From JBCDCE01 sp039182515 (GTDB lineage: Bacteria; Pseudomonadota; Alphaproteobacteria; Rhodobacterales; Rhodobacteraceae): a stretch of 56,408 nucleotides of DNA. The notes below the pieces were generated by a model that was not told the DNA's origin, did no database searches, and saw only the letters and a program-made list of their open reading frames with translations. Where the stretch lies: positions 1 to 56,408 of the forward strand of contig JBCDCE010000022.1 of NCBI GenBank assembly GCA_039182515.1, given 5' to 3'. The translations under genes and the position numbers were made by a program. Positions 22,891 to 29,871 of the stretch are shown here, piece by piece; positions within the stretch are counted from its first letter, which is position 1; every line of letters starts with the position of its first letter.

Positions 22891-23200
22891 GATCAATCAG
22901 CCCGCATTCCACCATCGTGGCAGCAGGCGGATGCGCGCCAAAGGCTTCAGACAAAAGTGGCCAACAGGGCTCGAACTCCGCGCGGTCCGGTAAATAGTAA
23001 TTCACGCGGACCACGTCCCGAAACGAAGCGCCCGCCTCATCAAGTGCCGCTTCAATGACTTCAAGCGCCGAGCGACATTGGCTGACAACATCGTCGCCCT
23101 GCCCCACAGTGCCCGCCACATGAATCCAATCACCGGCCACAACAGCCCGGCAATAGCCAATCTTGGCCTCAAAAGGCCCACCAGAAGAAATGCGTTTCAT
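22844..23200 (-). CDS. Rid family protein lacking the catalytic arginine
   Basis: A 118-residue Rid/YjgF-fold protein (trimer-forming, cytosolic). Family features are YCRAVVAGDWIHVAGTVGQG, ALEVIEAALDEAGASFRDVV and RVNYYLPDR, ending IEIEVTAYRG. In RidA the deaminase arginine (R105 in Escherichia coli, in PARSCVEV) hydrolyses enamine/imine intermediates. Here the equivalent stretch is PPAATMVECG, with A94 at that position, so imine deamination is not expected. It is better placed among the non-deaminase Rid subfamilies, of unknown role. It overlaps the DUF4760 gene 3' end tail to tail. Confidence 0.9.
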   Translation of the reverse strand: MKRISSGGPFEAKIGYCRAVVAGDWIHVAGTVGQGDDVVSQCRSALEVIEAALDEAGASFRDVVRVNYYLPDRAEFEPCWPLLSEAFGAHPPAATMVECGLIDPKFRIEIEVTAYRGP

Positions 23201-23221
23201 TCCATGACTATGGCGGGATGC

Positions 23222-23611
23222 TCAGGCTTCGACCAGAGCTTTTGACGCAAACCTTTGCTGCGCGCGTTTGTACGGATTGGTTGTTTCAATCCAGGTCCGA
23301 TACGCTAAAAAGGCGCGCTGGTTCATCTCAGCGCGCACACTTCCGCGCGCCGAGAGGTATTGCTCAAGGCTGACATCTTCCAAAAAGCTGAGCTTCAAGG
23401 TCACATAGACCCCATTGCACTGCATATGATCCGCCTGCGACAGTCGATTGGCCTCCAGTGCGGCGTTGCAGGCGCTGTGCAGGATAAAAAGCTCCAAGCG
23501 TTTGTCTTCAAGCGCGGGACCAGCAGGAGCGCTAGTGTCCGCTTGAAGCGGCCCGCTCAGCGCTAAGAGAGATATGAGGGATGTTACAAGTTTGGTTTTC
23601 ATCGCGACCAT
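23222..23611 (-). CDS. hypothetical exported protein
   Basis: A 129-residue protein with a signal peptide (MKTKLVTSLISLLALSGPLQ, cleavage after ADA-like QADT). The mature part is helical with two cysteines (HSACNAALEANRLSQADHMQ, then C) that could pair, and it ends basic (RAQQRFASKALVEA). GGAG lies about 8 bases before the ATG at 23611; a second ATG at 23602 (MKTKL) would give a cleaner signal peptide. It sits between the Rid gene and clpX on the same strand but beyond the clpX terminator. No family recognised. Confidence 0.7.
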   Translation of the reverse strand: MVAMKTKLVTSLISLLALSGPLQADTSAPAGPALEDKRLELFILHSACNAALEANRLSQADHMQCNGVYVTLKLSFLEDVSLEQYLSARGSVRAEMNQRAFLAYRTWIETTNPYKRAQQRFASKALVEA

Positions 23612-23706
23612 GACGATACTCCATGCGGTTCAAACCTCCCTACACCAAGCATTCCATGGCACGGCTCCGTCACAACAGAATTTTCCGCACCGCAGCATTG
23701 CCTATG

Positions 23707-23738
23707 AAAAAACGCGCTGCCGAAAGAGGCAGCGCGTT
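23707..23738 (-). terminator. intrinsic terminator of clpX
   Basis: On the minus strand, stem AACGCGCTGCC/GGCAGCGCGTT with a six-base loop, followed by T residues. It lies 26 bp beyond the clpX stop codon. Confidence 0.85.
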
Positions 23739-23763
23739 CAACAATTCATCGCTTTGAAAAGGC

Positions 23764-25023
23764 TTAGCCTGCGCTTGCGGGCTCATCTTGGCCTTCGTGG
23801 ATCATCAACGGCGCTGCCTCTGTTTTCACAGCTTCCTCGTTGACCACCACTTCGCTTACGCTGTCGAGCCCAGGCAGCTCAAACATGGTATCGAGCAAAA
23901 TGTCTTCCATGATGGAGCGCAAACCCCGCGCGCCTGTTTTGCGCTCAATGGCACGTTTGGCAATGGCACTCAGCGCATCATCCGTGAAGGTGAGTTGGAC
24001 ACTCTCCAATTCAAACAGACGCTGATATTGCTTCACAAGCGCGTTCTTCGGCAAGGTCAGGATGGTGACAAGCGCCTCTTCATCCAAATCTTCCAACGTC
24101 GCGATCACAGGCAAACGACCCACGAATTCCGGGATAAGCCCGAACTTCAAGAGATCTTCGGGCTCAAGCTCTTTGAAGAGCTCGCCCACACCCCGGTCGT
24201 CGTTGTCGCGCACATCTGCACCAAAGCCCATGGCTGAGCCCTTGCCGCGCTGGGCAATTATCTTGTCGAGGCCAGCAAAAGCACCCCCGCAGATAAAGAG
24301 GATGTTTGTCGTATCCACTTGCAGGAATTCTTGTTGTGGATGCTTGCGCCCGCCTTGAGGCGGCACAGAAGCAACCGTGCCTTCCATGATCTTGAGAAGC
24401 GCTTGCTGAACACCCTCGCCCGAAACGTCGCGGGTGATCGACGGATTGTCAGACTTGCGTGTGATCTTATCGACCTCGTCGATGTAAACGATCCCGCGCT
24501 GGGCGCGCTCCACGTTGTACTCGGAGGCCTGCAAGAGCTTGAGAATGATATTCTCAACATCTTCGCCCACGTAACCCGCTTCTGTGAGCGTGGTCGCATC
24601 GGCCATAGTAAACGGCACGTCCAAAATCCGCGCGAGGGTTTGGGCAAGCAGCGTTTTACCACAGCCAGTCGGGCCGATGAGCATGATGTTCGACTTGGCC
24701 AACTCGATGTCGGACTTGCCCGCGTGGTTCAGGCGTTTGTAGTGGTTGTGCACCGCCACAGAGAGCACGCGCTTGGCATGGCCCTGGCCGATTACATAGT
24801 CATCGAGCACATCACAGATTTCTTGCGGGGTTGGGACACCGTCAGACGACTTCAAGCCAGAGCCTTTGGTCTCTTCGCGAATGATGTCCATGCACAGCTC
24901 GACGCATTCGTCGCAGATGAACACTGTTGGGCCCGCAATCAGCTTGCGCACCTCATGCTGGCTCTTGCCGCAAAAGCTGCAATAGAGCGTGTTCTTGCCG
25001 TCACCGCTCGAGTTGTTTGACAT
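23764..25023 (-). CDS. clpX: ClpX, ATPase subunit of the ClpXP protease
   Basis: A 419-residue AAA+ unfoldase. An N-terminal C4 zinc finger (CSFCGKSQHEVRKL...CDECVELC) binds adaptors. Walker A is GPTGCGKT, Walker B is IVYIDEVDKI, the pore loop is in GYVGEDVE, sensor elements lie in FIPEFVGRLPV-type and the arginine-containing GARGLRSIMEDILLD (sensor 2). ATG 25023 has AAAGGA upstream; the 16-codon extension is unsupported. It unfolds tagged substrates and feeds them to ClpP, encoded 170 bp upstream on the same strand, with a hairpin terminator in between and its own terminator downstream. Confidence 0.97.
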   Translation of the reverse strand: MSNNSSGDGKNTLYCSFCGKSQHEVRKLIAGPTVFICDECVELCMDIIREETKGSGLKSSDGVPTPQEICDVLDDYVIGQGHAKRVLSVAVHNHYKRLNHAGKSDIELAKSNIMLIGPTGCGKTLLAQTLARILDVPFTMADATTLTEAGYVGEDVENIILKLLQASEYNVERAQRGIVYIDEVDKITRKSDNPSITRDVSGEGVQQALLKIMEGTVASVPPQGGRKHPQQEFLQVDTTNILFICGGAFAGLDKIIAQRGKGSAMGFGADVRDNDDRGVGELFKELEPEDLLKFGLIPEFVGRLPVIATLEDLDEEALVTILTLPKNALVKQYQRLFELESVQLTFTDDALSAIAKRAIERKTGARGLRSIMEDILLDTMFELPGLDSVSEVVVNEEAVKTEAAPLMIHEGQDEPASAG

Positions 25024-25161
25024 GCTTTTGTCCTTTCTCCGGATCCCTACGATCCGCCCGCACTGTTGCATTCACAAATGGTGCCTGCGTGCGGCGACAC
25101 TTGGTTTCGAACTCCCGCGCCAGCCTAGGGTGGTTTTAACCCATGGACAATGCGAAAATGA

Positions 25162-25183
25162 AGGGGCGCAAGACCGCGCCCCT
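25162..25183 (-). terminator. hairpin downstream of clpP, probable terminator
   Basis: Stem AGGGGCGC/GCGCCCCT with a 6-base loop, 11 bp after the clpP stop on the minus strand. The following T-run is weak (TCATTTT), so read-through into clpX is possible. Confidence 0.6.
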
Positions 25184-25193
25184 AAAGGTGTGC

Positions 25194-25823
25194 TTATTTG
25201 GCGTCGTCCTCTGGTTTCTCGCGATTTTCAACGATTTCATCGATCAAACCCCAGTCTTTAGCCTCCTGGGCAGACATAAAGTTGTCGCGTTCCAAAGCCG
25301 CTTCGACTGTTTCCATTTTCTGACCAGTGTGTTGCACGTAAATCTCGTTCAACCGGGTCTTCAGTTTTTGCGTTTCTTGGGCGTGAATCATGATGTCTGT
25401 GGCCTGGCCTTGATATCCACCGGAAGGCTGGTGAACCATGATCCGGGAGTTGGGCAACGAAAACCGCATCCCTGCTTCGCCAGCCGTCAAAAGCAAAGAG
25501 CCCATGGAGCAAGCCTGCCCGATCACAAGAGTAGACACCTTAGGGCGAATGTACTGCATAGTGTCGTAAATCGACAGACCCGAGGTCACCACGCCGCCAG
25601 GCGAGTTGATATACATCGAGATTTCTTTTTTCGGGTTTTCAGCCTCGAGGTGCAAAAGCTGCGCCACGATCAATTGGCTCATGCCGTCATAAACTTGGCC
25701 GTTGAGGAAGATGATGCGTTCCTTCAAGAGCCGCGAAAAAATATCGTAAGCGCGCTCACCGCGGCTGGTTTGTTCCACCACCATCGGAACGAGGTTCATG
25801 TAGGTTTCTACGGGGTCGTGCAT
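25194..25823 (-). CDS. clpP: ClpP, proteolytic subunit
   Basis: A 209-residue serine peptidase of the ClpP family, which forms double heptameric rings. The catalytic triad is visible as S106 in IGQACSMGSLL, H131 in IMVHQPSGGYQG and D180 in ERDNFM. The N-terminus HDPVETYMNLVPMVVEQTSR and hydrophobic handle regions are typical. ATG 25823 with GAGG upstream is chosen; the longer frame from 25913 is non-canonical. It works with ClpX encoded downstream. Upstream there are 250 bp of non-coding DNA shared with the divergent ArsR-type gene. Confidence 0.97.
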   Translation of the reverse strand: MHDPVETYMNLVPMVVEQTSRGERAYDIFSRLLKERIIFLNGQVYDGMSQLIVAQLLHLEAENPKKEISMYINSPGGVVTSGLSIYDTMQYIRPKVSTLVIGQACSMGSLLLTAGEAGMRFSLPNSRIMVHQPSGGYQGQATDIMIHAQETQKLKTRLNEIYVQHTGQKMETVEAALERDNFMSAQEAKDWGLIDEIVENREKPEDDAK

Positions 25824-25998
25824 ATCTGCCTCTTTTGAATGAGTACGGTCGTAACCGACGAATATTAGGGAAACCTTAGTGTCGCGCTCTGGGAGCGACA
25901 AGAGACGTAACACATCGCTGTTTTATAAGCTCCCCGCAAGCCTTCAAATGGATCACGGCTCGGCAAGTGTTCTCGCAAAAGATTTCCTGGACATAAAC

Positions 25999-26033
25999 GT
26001 AAGCCTTAGCTTACCGTAATCTCAGACTTACGG
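25999..26033 (+). promoter_or_regulatory. nested inverted repeats upstream of the ArsR-type gene
   Basis: GTAAGC-CTTA-GCTTAC (25999-26014) abuts CCGTAA-N8-TTACGG (26014-26033); GTAATC...GATTAC forms a further overlapping pair. They lie about 45 bp before the ATG at 26076. ArsR-family dimers bind such 12-2-12-like imperfect palindromes near their own promoters, so this is a candidate autoregulatory operator. Confidence 0.55.
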
Positions 26034-26075
26034 ATTACAAGGCCCCAAGCGAATTTATCTCACGGGATTTCGTTT

Positions 26076-26933
26076 ATGCAAACAAACCAGCCCTCTTCCC
26101 AGGCAGACGCGGCCTTTGCCGCTCTCGCAGATCCAACGCGCCGCGCGATTCTCAATCGCTTGCGTGCAGGCCCTGCCTCCGTGAGCGCCCTGGCCTGCAG
26201 TTTTCCGATCTCTCGGCCAGCCGTGTCGCAACATCTCAAAGTCCTGACCGATTCAGGCCTCACCCTGCGCCAAGCCTGCGGACGCCAAAATCACTACCGA
26301 CTGTCCCCAGCCGCGCTCGCGGCTCTGCACAGCTATTGCTCTGAGCTTTGGCAAGATGCGCTAACGGCCTTTGCAAACGAAGCGGAATTTCAATCGAAAC
26401 TGCAAGCTCAATCACAAAAGGAGACCGACCCAATGGATCAATCCCAGGCCCTGCCCCCAATTGAAACTGCCGTTGTCGTCCCGCTCACGCCGCAAGCCGC
26501 CTTTGAGCTTTTCACGCAAGATCTCGCGCGTTGGTGGCCCCTGCACAGCCATTCACTTTCTGCCGCAGACAAAACCCTGCCCAAAGCTGTGACGGTTGAT
26601 TTGAAAGAAGGTGGGCAAATTTTGGAAACCAAACCCGACGGCACAAAATCCGCCTGGGCCCGCATAACAGCCTTTGAGCCTGGTAACCATTTGGCGCTTG
26701 ATTGGCACGTCGGCCGAGACGAGGCAGATGCCACCCAAGTGGAACTGCGGTTTTTGCCCCATCCTGAGGGCTGCGAGGTTACCCTGCGCCACGATGGCTG
26801 GGGCGCGCTTGGGGCTGAGGCCAGCCAGATCCACGCGGGCTACGTACCGGGTTGGGACGCTGTGTTGGGGCATTGTTTCGCAGGAGCGTGCCGTTTGGCC
26901 TACGAGGCCCATGCGAAAGCGGGAGCCGCTTAG
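26076..26933 (+). CDS. ArsR-type HTH fused to an SRPBCC (AHSA1-like) domain
   Basis: A 285-residue fusion. Residues about 8-95 are an ArsR winged helix (AAFAALADPTRRAILNRLRA, LACSFPISRPAVSQHLKVLT, GRQNHYRLSPAALA). It lacks the CxC metal site of arsenic sensors. A linker (95-125) leads to an SRPBCC/START-like domain (ETAVVVPLTPQAAFELFTQD, GGQILETKPDGTK, GNHLALDWHVGRDE, GCEVTLRHDGWGALG, GYVPGWDAVLG), which usually binds a hydrophobic ligand. In many genomes the two are neighbouring genes; here one chain could couple ligand binding to DNA release. Inverted repeats upstream suggest autoregulation. Ligand unknown. Confidence 0.88.
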   Translation: MQTNQPSSQADAAFAALADPTRRAILNRLRAGPASVSALACSFPISRPAVSQHLKVLTDSGLTLRQACGRQNHYRLSPAALAALHSYCSELWQDALTAFANEAEFQSKLQAQSQKETDPMDQSQALPPIETAVVVPLTPQAAFELFTQDLARWWPLHSHSLSAADKTLPKAVTVDLKEGGQILETKPDGTKSAWARITAFEPGNHLALDWHVGRDEADATQVELRFLPHPEGCEVTLRHDGWGALGAEASQIHAGYVPGWDAVLGHCFAGACRLAYEAHAKAGAA

Positions 26934-27030
26934 TCAAAAGCCTGCACAGGGTCCTCAGTTTTCGCTAATTTACCAAGAATTTATCTCTTTTGTGCCGCGT
27001 TTCGCGATCAACCTTAACGTGTTCATCCTT

Positions 27031-27053
27031 GGGACACGCACCGGTCGTGTCCC
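27031..27053 (+). promoter_or_regulatory. 5' leader hairpin ahead of the VPLPA-CTERM gene
   Basis: GGGACACG-CACCGGT-CGTGTCCC, an 8-bp perfect stem with a 7-base loop, 24 bp before the ATG at 27078. It could stabilise the leader or be a terminator of the upstream gene lacking a T-run. Confidence 0.45.
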
Positions 27054-27077
27054 TGCGCACAGATAAAGAGACCAATC

Positions 27078-27524
27078 ATGTTCCAAAAATCTTTAATCGC
27101 ACTTGCCGCCCTCACAGCTTTTGCAGCACCCGCACAATCTGCAGTGCTCAAGTTTACAGCAACGGCCAATTTCCCATGGCAATCGAGCGATTTTTCCATC
27201 CTCTTTGATGACCAAGACGGCGACGGAAAGCTGAGTGCTGACGAAGTCGTCTCCTTTTCGGGCTTCACCAACATCCAACTGGGCCAAAGCTACAGCGAGC
27301 TTTTGCGCGTCTCTCCTGTTCCAACTGAGACCGATGAGCCGCAAACCTTCACAAGCGGAGGCTTTCCCATCAACACCTGGCTCTTTGGCGAAGGACCAAG
27401 CCAGCGCACAGCACCACAACCCTCCTCCTTCAGCTACGCCGTCACAAGCGTCGCTTTGCCGGCCTCAGGTGGGTCTCTCCTGCTTGCTCTGGGCCTCTTC
27501 TCACTGGCCCGCCGGCGCGCCTGA
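27078..27524 (+). CDS. VPLPA-CTERM sorted protein with EF-hand-like loop
   Basis: A 148-residue exported protein. The signal peptide (SLIALAALTAFAAPAQSA) is followed by a short mature region containing FDDQDGDGKLSADEV, a D-x-D-x-D-G-x4-D-E calcium-loop pattern (residues about 44-56). The C-terminus VALPASGGSLLLALGLFSLA-RRRA has the tripartite sorting signal of the PEP-CTERM/VPLPA-CTERM class: short motif, hydrophobic helix, arginine cluster. Such tails are processed by exosortase-type enzymes; none is encoded in this window. Probably secreted or surface-attached; function unknown. Confidence 0.78.
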   Translation: MFQKSLIALAALTAFAAPAQSAVLKFTATANFPWQSSDFSILFDDQDGDGKLSADEVVSFSGFTNIQLGQSYSELLRVSPVPTETDEPQTFTSGGFPINTWLFGEGPSQRTAPQPSSFSYAVTSVALPASGGSLLLALGLFSLARRRA

Positions 27525-27583
27525 GGTAAACTTAGTTCAGCACGCCGATTGCCCCGCGGCCTCTGGGGTCTAGATCGCATCCA

Positions 27584-28798
27584 ATGAGTGATTTAGCCTT
27601 CCCTGCAAGCCGCACCGCAGCCCTCGAAAAGCTGCAAGCTTTTGTTCCAAAAGCCGGGCGCGATTATGCCGCCAAGCGCAACTACGATCTGCCCGGCCAT
27701 CCGCATGTCTCGGGGCTCTCGCCCTATATCCGACACCGGGTCCTCACGGAGACAGAGGTTTTAGAGGCCACCCTCAATCGCCACAGCCCGCAAGCAGCCG
27801 AAAAGTTTATCCAAGAGGTTTTTTGGCGCACCTATTGGAAAGGCTGGCTTGAGATGCGCCCAGGCGTTTGGGGCCAATACAAAGCCGACCTGAACCAAGC
27901 CATAAACAACCTTCAAACCCAAAGTGGCCTGCGCGCCGAATGGGAAGCGGCGTGCAAAGGCGAAACGGGTATTGAGCCCTTTGATCACTGGGCCAAGGAG
28001 CTCGTGCAAACCGGCTATCTGCACAATCACGCGCGGATGTGGTTCGCCTCGATCTGGATCTTCACCCTGCGCTTGCCTTGGAGCTTGGGCGCAGATTTCT
28101 TCCTGCGCCATTTGCTCGACGGCGATCCAGCCGCCAACACGCTGTCTTGGCGTTGGGTGGGAGGCTTGCAAACCATGGGCAAAACCTACCTCGCGCGCAC
28201 CTCTAACATCTCGAAATTCACCGAAGGGCGCTTTCATCCCAAATGGCAGTTGGCTGGCGAGGCCTCGCCCCTCAAAGGGCCAGAGCCTCCTGCGCGTCAG
28301 CCCCTAAAACCTTCGGGGCACCCTGCACGCGCCACCAATCCTGTGCTCTTGCTCACAGAAGAAGACTTGTCGCCCGGCTTCCTCTTTCAAGCGGGCCTCA
28401 AGCCAAAAGCCAGCGCGCTTCTTCTAAGCACAAGGCGGCGCAGCCCGCTCAACGTCGTGCCACAGGTCATTGAATTTACTGAAAATATCGCAAAGGAAGC
28501 GCTAAAGCGGTATGCAAGCTCTTTAGGGGAAAATGCAGGCTTCTTAGAGGACGCAGACGCCGTGCTTGCCTGGGCCGAAACCCACGGAGCAGACGCGATC
28601 GTGACCCCACAAGCCCCGGTTGGGCCCGCGGCCGATCAACTCAACTCCCTCAGATCCAAAGTCTTAGAGCACGGTATTGACCTGATCGAGGTGCGCCGGG
28701 ACTTTGATGAGCAAGCCTGGCCCCATGCCACACATGGCTTTTTCCGCTTCAAAGAGCATATCCCAAGCCTGCTAACCTCTCTCAACATCACCTCATAA
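27584..28798 (+). CDS. photolyase/cryptochrome-like protein with apparently reversed domain order
   Basis: A 404-residue protein. The N-terminal about 235 residues are the photolyase FAD-binding helical domain: YDLPGHPHVSGLSPYIRHRV, FIQEVFWRTYWKGWLEMRPG, FDHWAKELVQTGYLHNHARM, MWFASIWIFTLRLPWSLGAD, LDGDPAANTLSWRWVGGLQT and MGKTYLARTSNISKFT. The usual N-terminal alpha/beta antenna domain is absent from the front. Instead residues about 265-404 look alpha/beta (NPVLLLTEEDL, ASALLLSTRRRSPL, VLAWAETHGADAIVTPQAPV, DLIEVRRDFDEQAWPHATHG, FFRFKEHIPSLL), resembling that domain placed behind. DNA repair or light sensing is suggested by the family, not shown. Confidence 0.85.
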   Translation: MSDLAFPASRTAALEKLQAFVPKAGRDYAAKRNYDLPGHPHVSGLSPYIRHRVLTETEVLEATLNRHSPQAAEKFIQEVFWRTYWKGWLEMRPGVWGQYKADLNQAINNLQTQSGLRAEWEAACKGETGIEPFDHWAKELVQTGYLHNHARMWFASIWIFTLRLPWSLGADFFLRHLLDGDPAANTLSWRWVGGLQTMGKTYLARTSNISKFTEGRFHPKWQLAGEASPLKGPEPPARQPLKPSGHPARATNPVLLLTEEDLSPGFLFQAGLKPKASALLLSTRRRSPLNVVPQVIEFTENIAKEALKRYASSLGENAGFLEDADAVLAWAETHGADAIVTPQAPVGPAADQLNSLRSKVLEHGIDLIEVRRDFDEQAWPHATHGFFRFKEHIPSLLTSLNITS

Positions 28799-28848
28799 CA
28801 AACTGAAATTCCATCTTTTTCTTGGCAAAATACTCAAATCCAACCCTC

Positions 28849-29670
28849 TCAAAGCACGGCATCGTCTTTAAGGTAGCGCCAAACCGAGCCATCGGAATAC
28901 ACGTAGTTCAGCCCCGACGCGCCATCAGTGATCAAAGACAGCGCCCCCAGCCCTGCCGCAGAGGCATCCCGTAATCCAGCCTGTGCCACAGCCGTCAATT
29001 TGAGCTCCTGCGCCCCGGTCATAGCCCCCGTGGCGCCATCGACTGTAAGCGCAGTGGTCCAGGACGCGCCATCGGCGCTTACCTTCACTTCGAAATTGTT
29101 ACTGCCCAAAAGCCCAAATTCCGCGCGCCCGGACCAGTCACTTTGAAAAAGCACACTGCCCGTCTCAGCACTTGCCGCTTTGTTGAGTTTAAGCTGATGC
29201 CCAGCCCCTTCGTGGCTCAAAAGCGTGGCCGGCGCGCTCACCGAAAGACGATTGGTAGAATCGGCAGTCGTATTCACGCCCCAAAAAAGAGAGGTCGTAC
29301 TGCCGCCCCCACCACCACCCCCAGCCGCAACAGCAAGCTGCCAAGCAACACCAGAAAACCCATATATTTCAGAGGTATCCAAGACAAAGACGATCCAGCC
29401 TGCACTTGGCTCCACAAAACGCCACGTGCCATCCACTTGCATCACAGCAATCTGGGTCTCAAAGCCTGCCCAAGCATCTGTCGCGCCAGCCCCGACAATA
29501 TATCGCTCTCCTGCCACTGCCCCGCCCGGCGGGGTGCTAAGCCCATAAGACTTCACGGCAATCTGCACGCGTTCATCGAGCATCTCGACAGCTTCATTGT
29601 GGGTCACATGCTTTTGCGCCGGCCCGGGCAAAATAAGGGGCAGTTGCAGATAGGTAGAGAGCTCAGACAT
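28849..29670 (-). CDS. DUF2793 domain-containing protein (GTA head-spike GhsA-like)
   Basis: A 273-residue protein with an N-terminal DUF2793 module (SELSTYLQLPLILPGPAQKH, VTHNEAVEMLDERVQIAVKS, GERYIVGAGATDAWAGFE, SAGWIVFVLDTSEIYGFSGV), a glycine linker (AAGGGGGGGS) and a beta-rich C-terminal part ending SDGSVWRYLKDDAVL. DUF2793 proteins occur in alphaproteobacterial prophages and as GhsA, the head-spike protein of the Rhodobacter capsulatus gene transfer agent, encoded away from the main GTA cluster. The gene stands alone here, with no GhsB-like neighbour or other phage genes. A GTA accessory role is an inference. Confidence 0.85.
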   Translation of the reverse strand: MSELSTYLQLPLILPGPAQKHVTHNEAVEMLDERVQIAVKSYGLSTPPGGAVAGERYIVGAGATDAWAGFETQIAVMQVDGTWRFVEPSAGWIVFVLDTSEIYGFSGVAWQLAVAAGGGGGGGSTTSLFWGVNTTADSTNRLSVSAPATLLSHEGAGHQLKLNKAASAETGSVLFQSDWSGRAEFGLLGSNNFEVKVSADGASWTTALTVDGATGAMTGAQELKLTAVAQAGLRDASAAGLGALSLITDGASGLNYVYSDGSVWRYLKDDAVL

Positions 29671-29871
29671 CGCGCGGCCTTCAACGGTTAAGGAGTTAGA
29701 GCCGAAAAGACCCTGAATTCCTTGCGCTTGCCTAAACCGCGCGACCGGAGGCCGCGCGTCTCACGCAACACTCCAGATCAAAACCACCCGCGCCTAACGC
29801 CTTCGTTTTGCCGCCAATACAGGCTACGACGGGCAAAGCCCTAAAACAAAGACAAAGCGCAGAAACACAAA

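Noticed and set aside
28849..29670. A prophage around the DUF2793 gene
   Set aside because: No integrase, terminase, capsid or tail genes flank it; neighbours are a photolyase-like gene and a DUF4153 gene.
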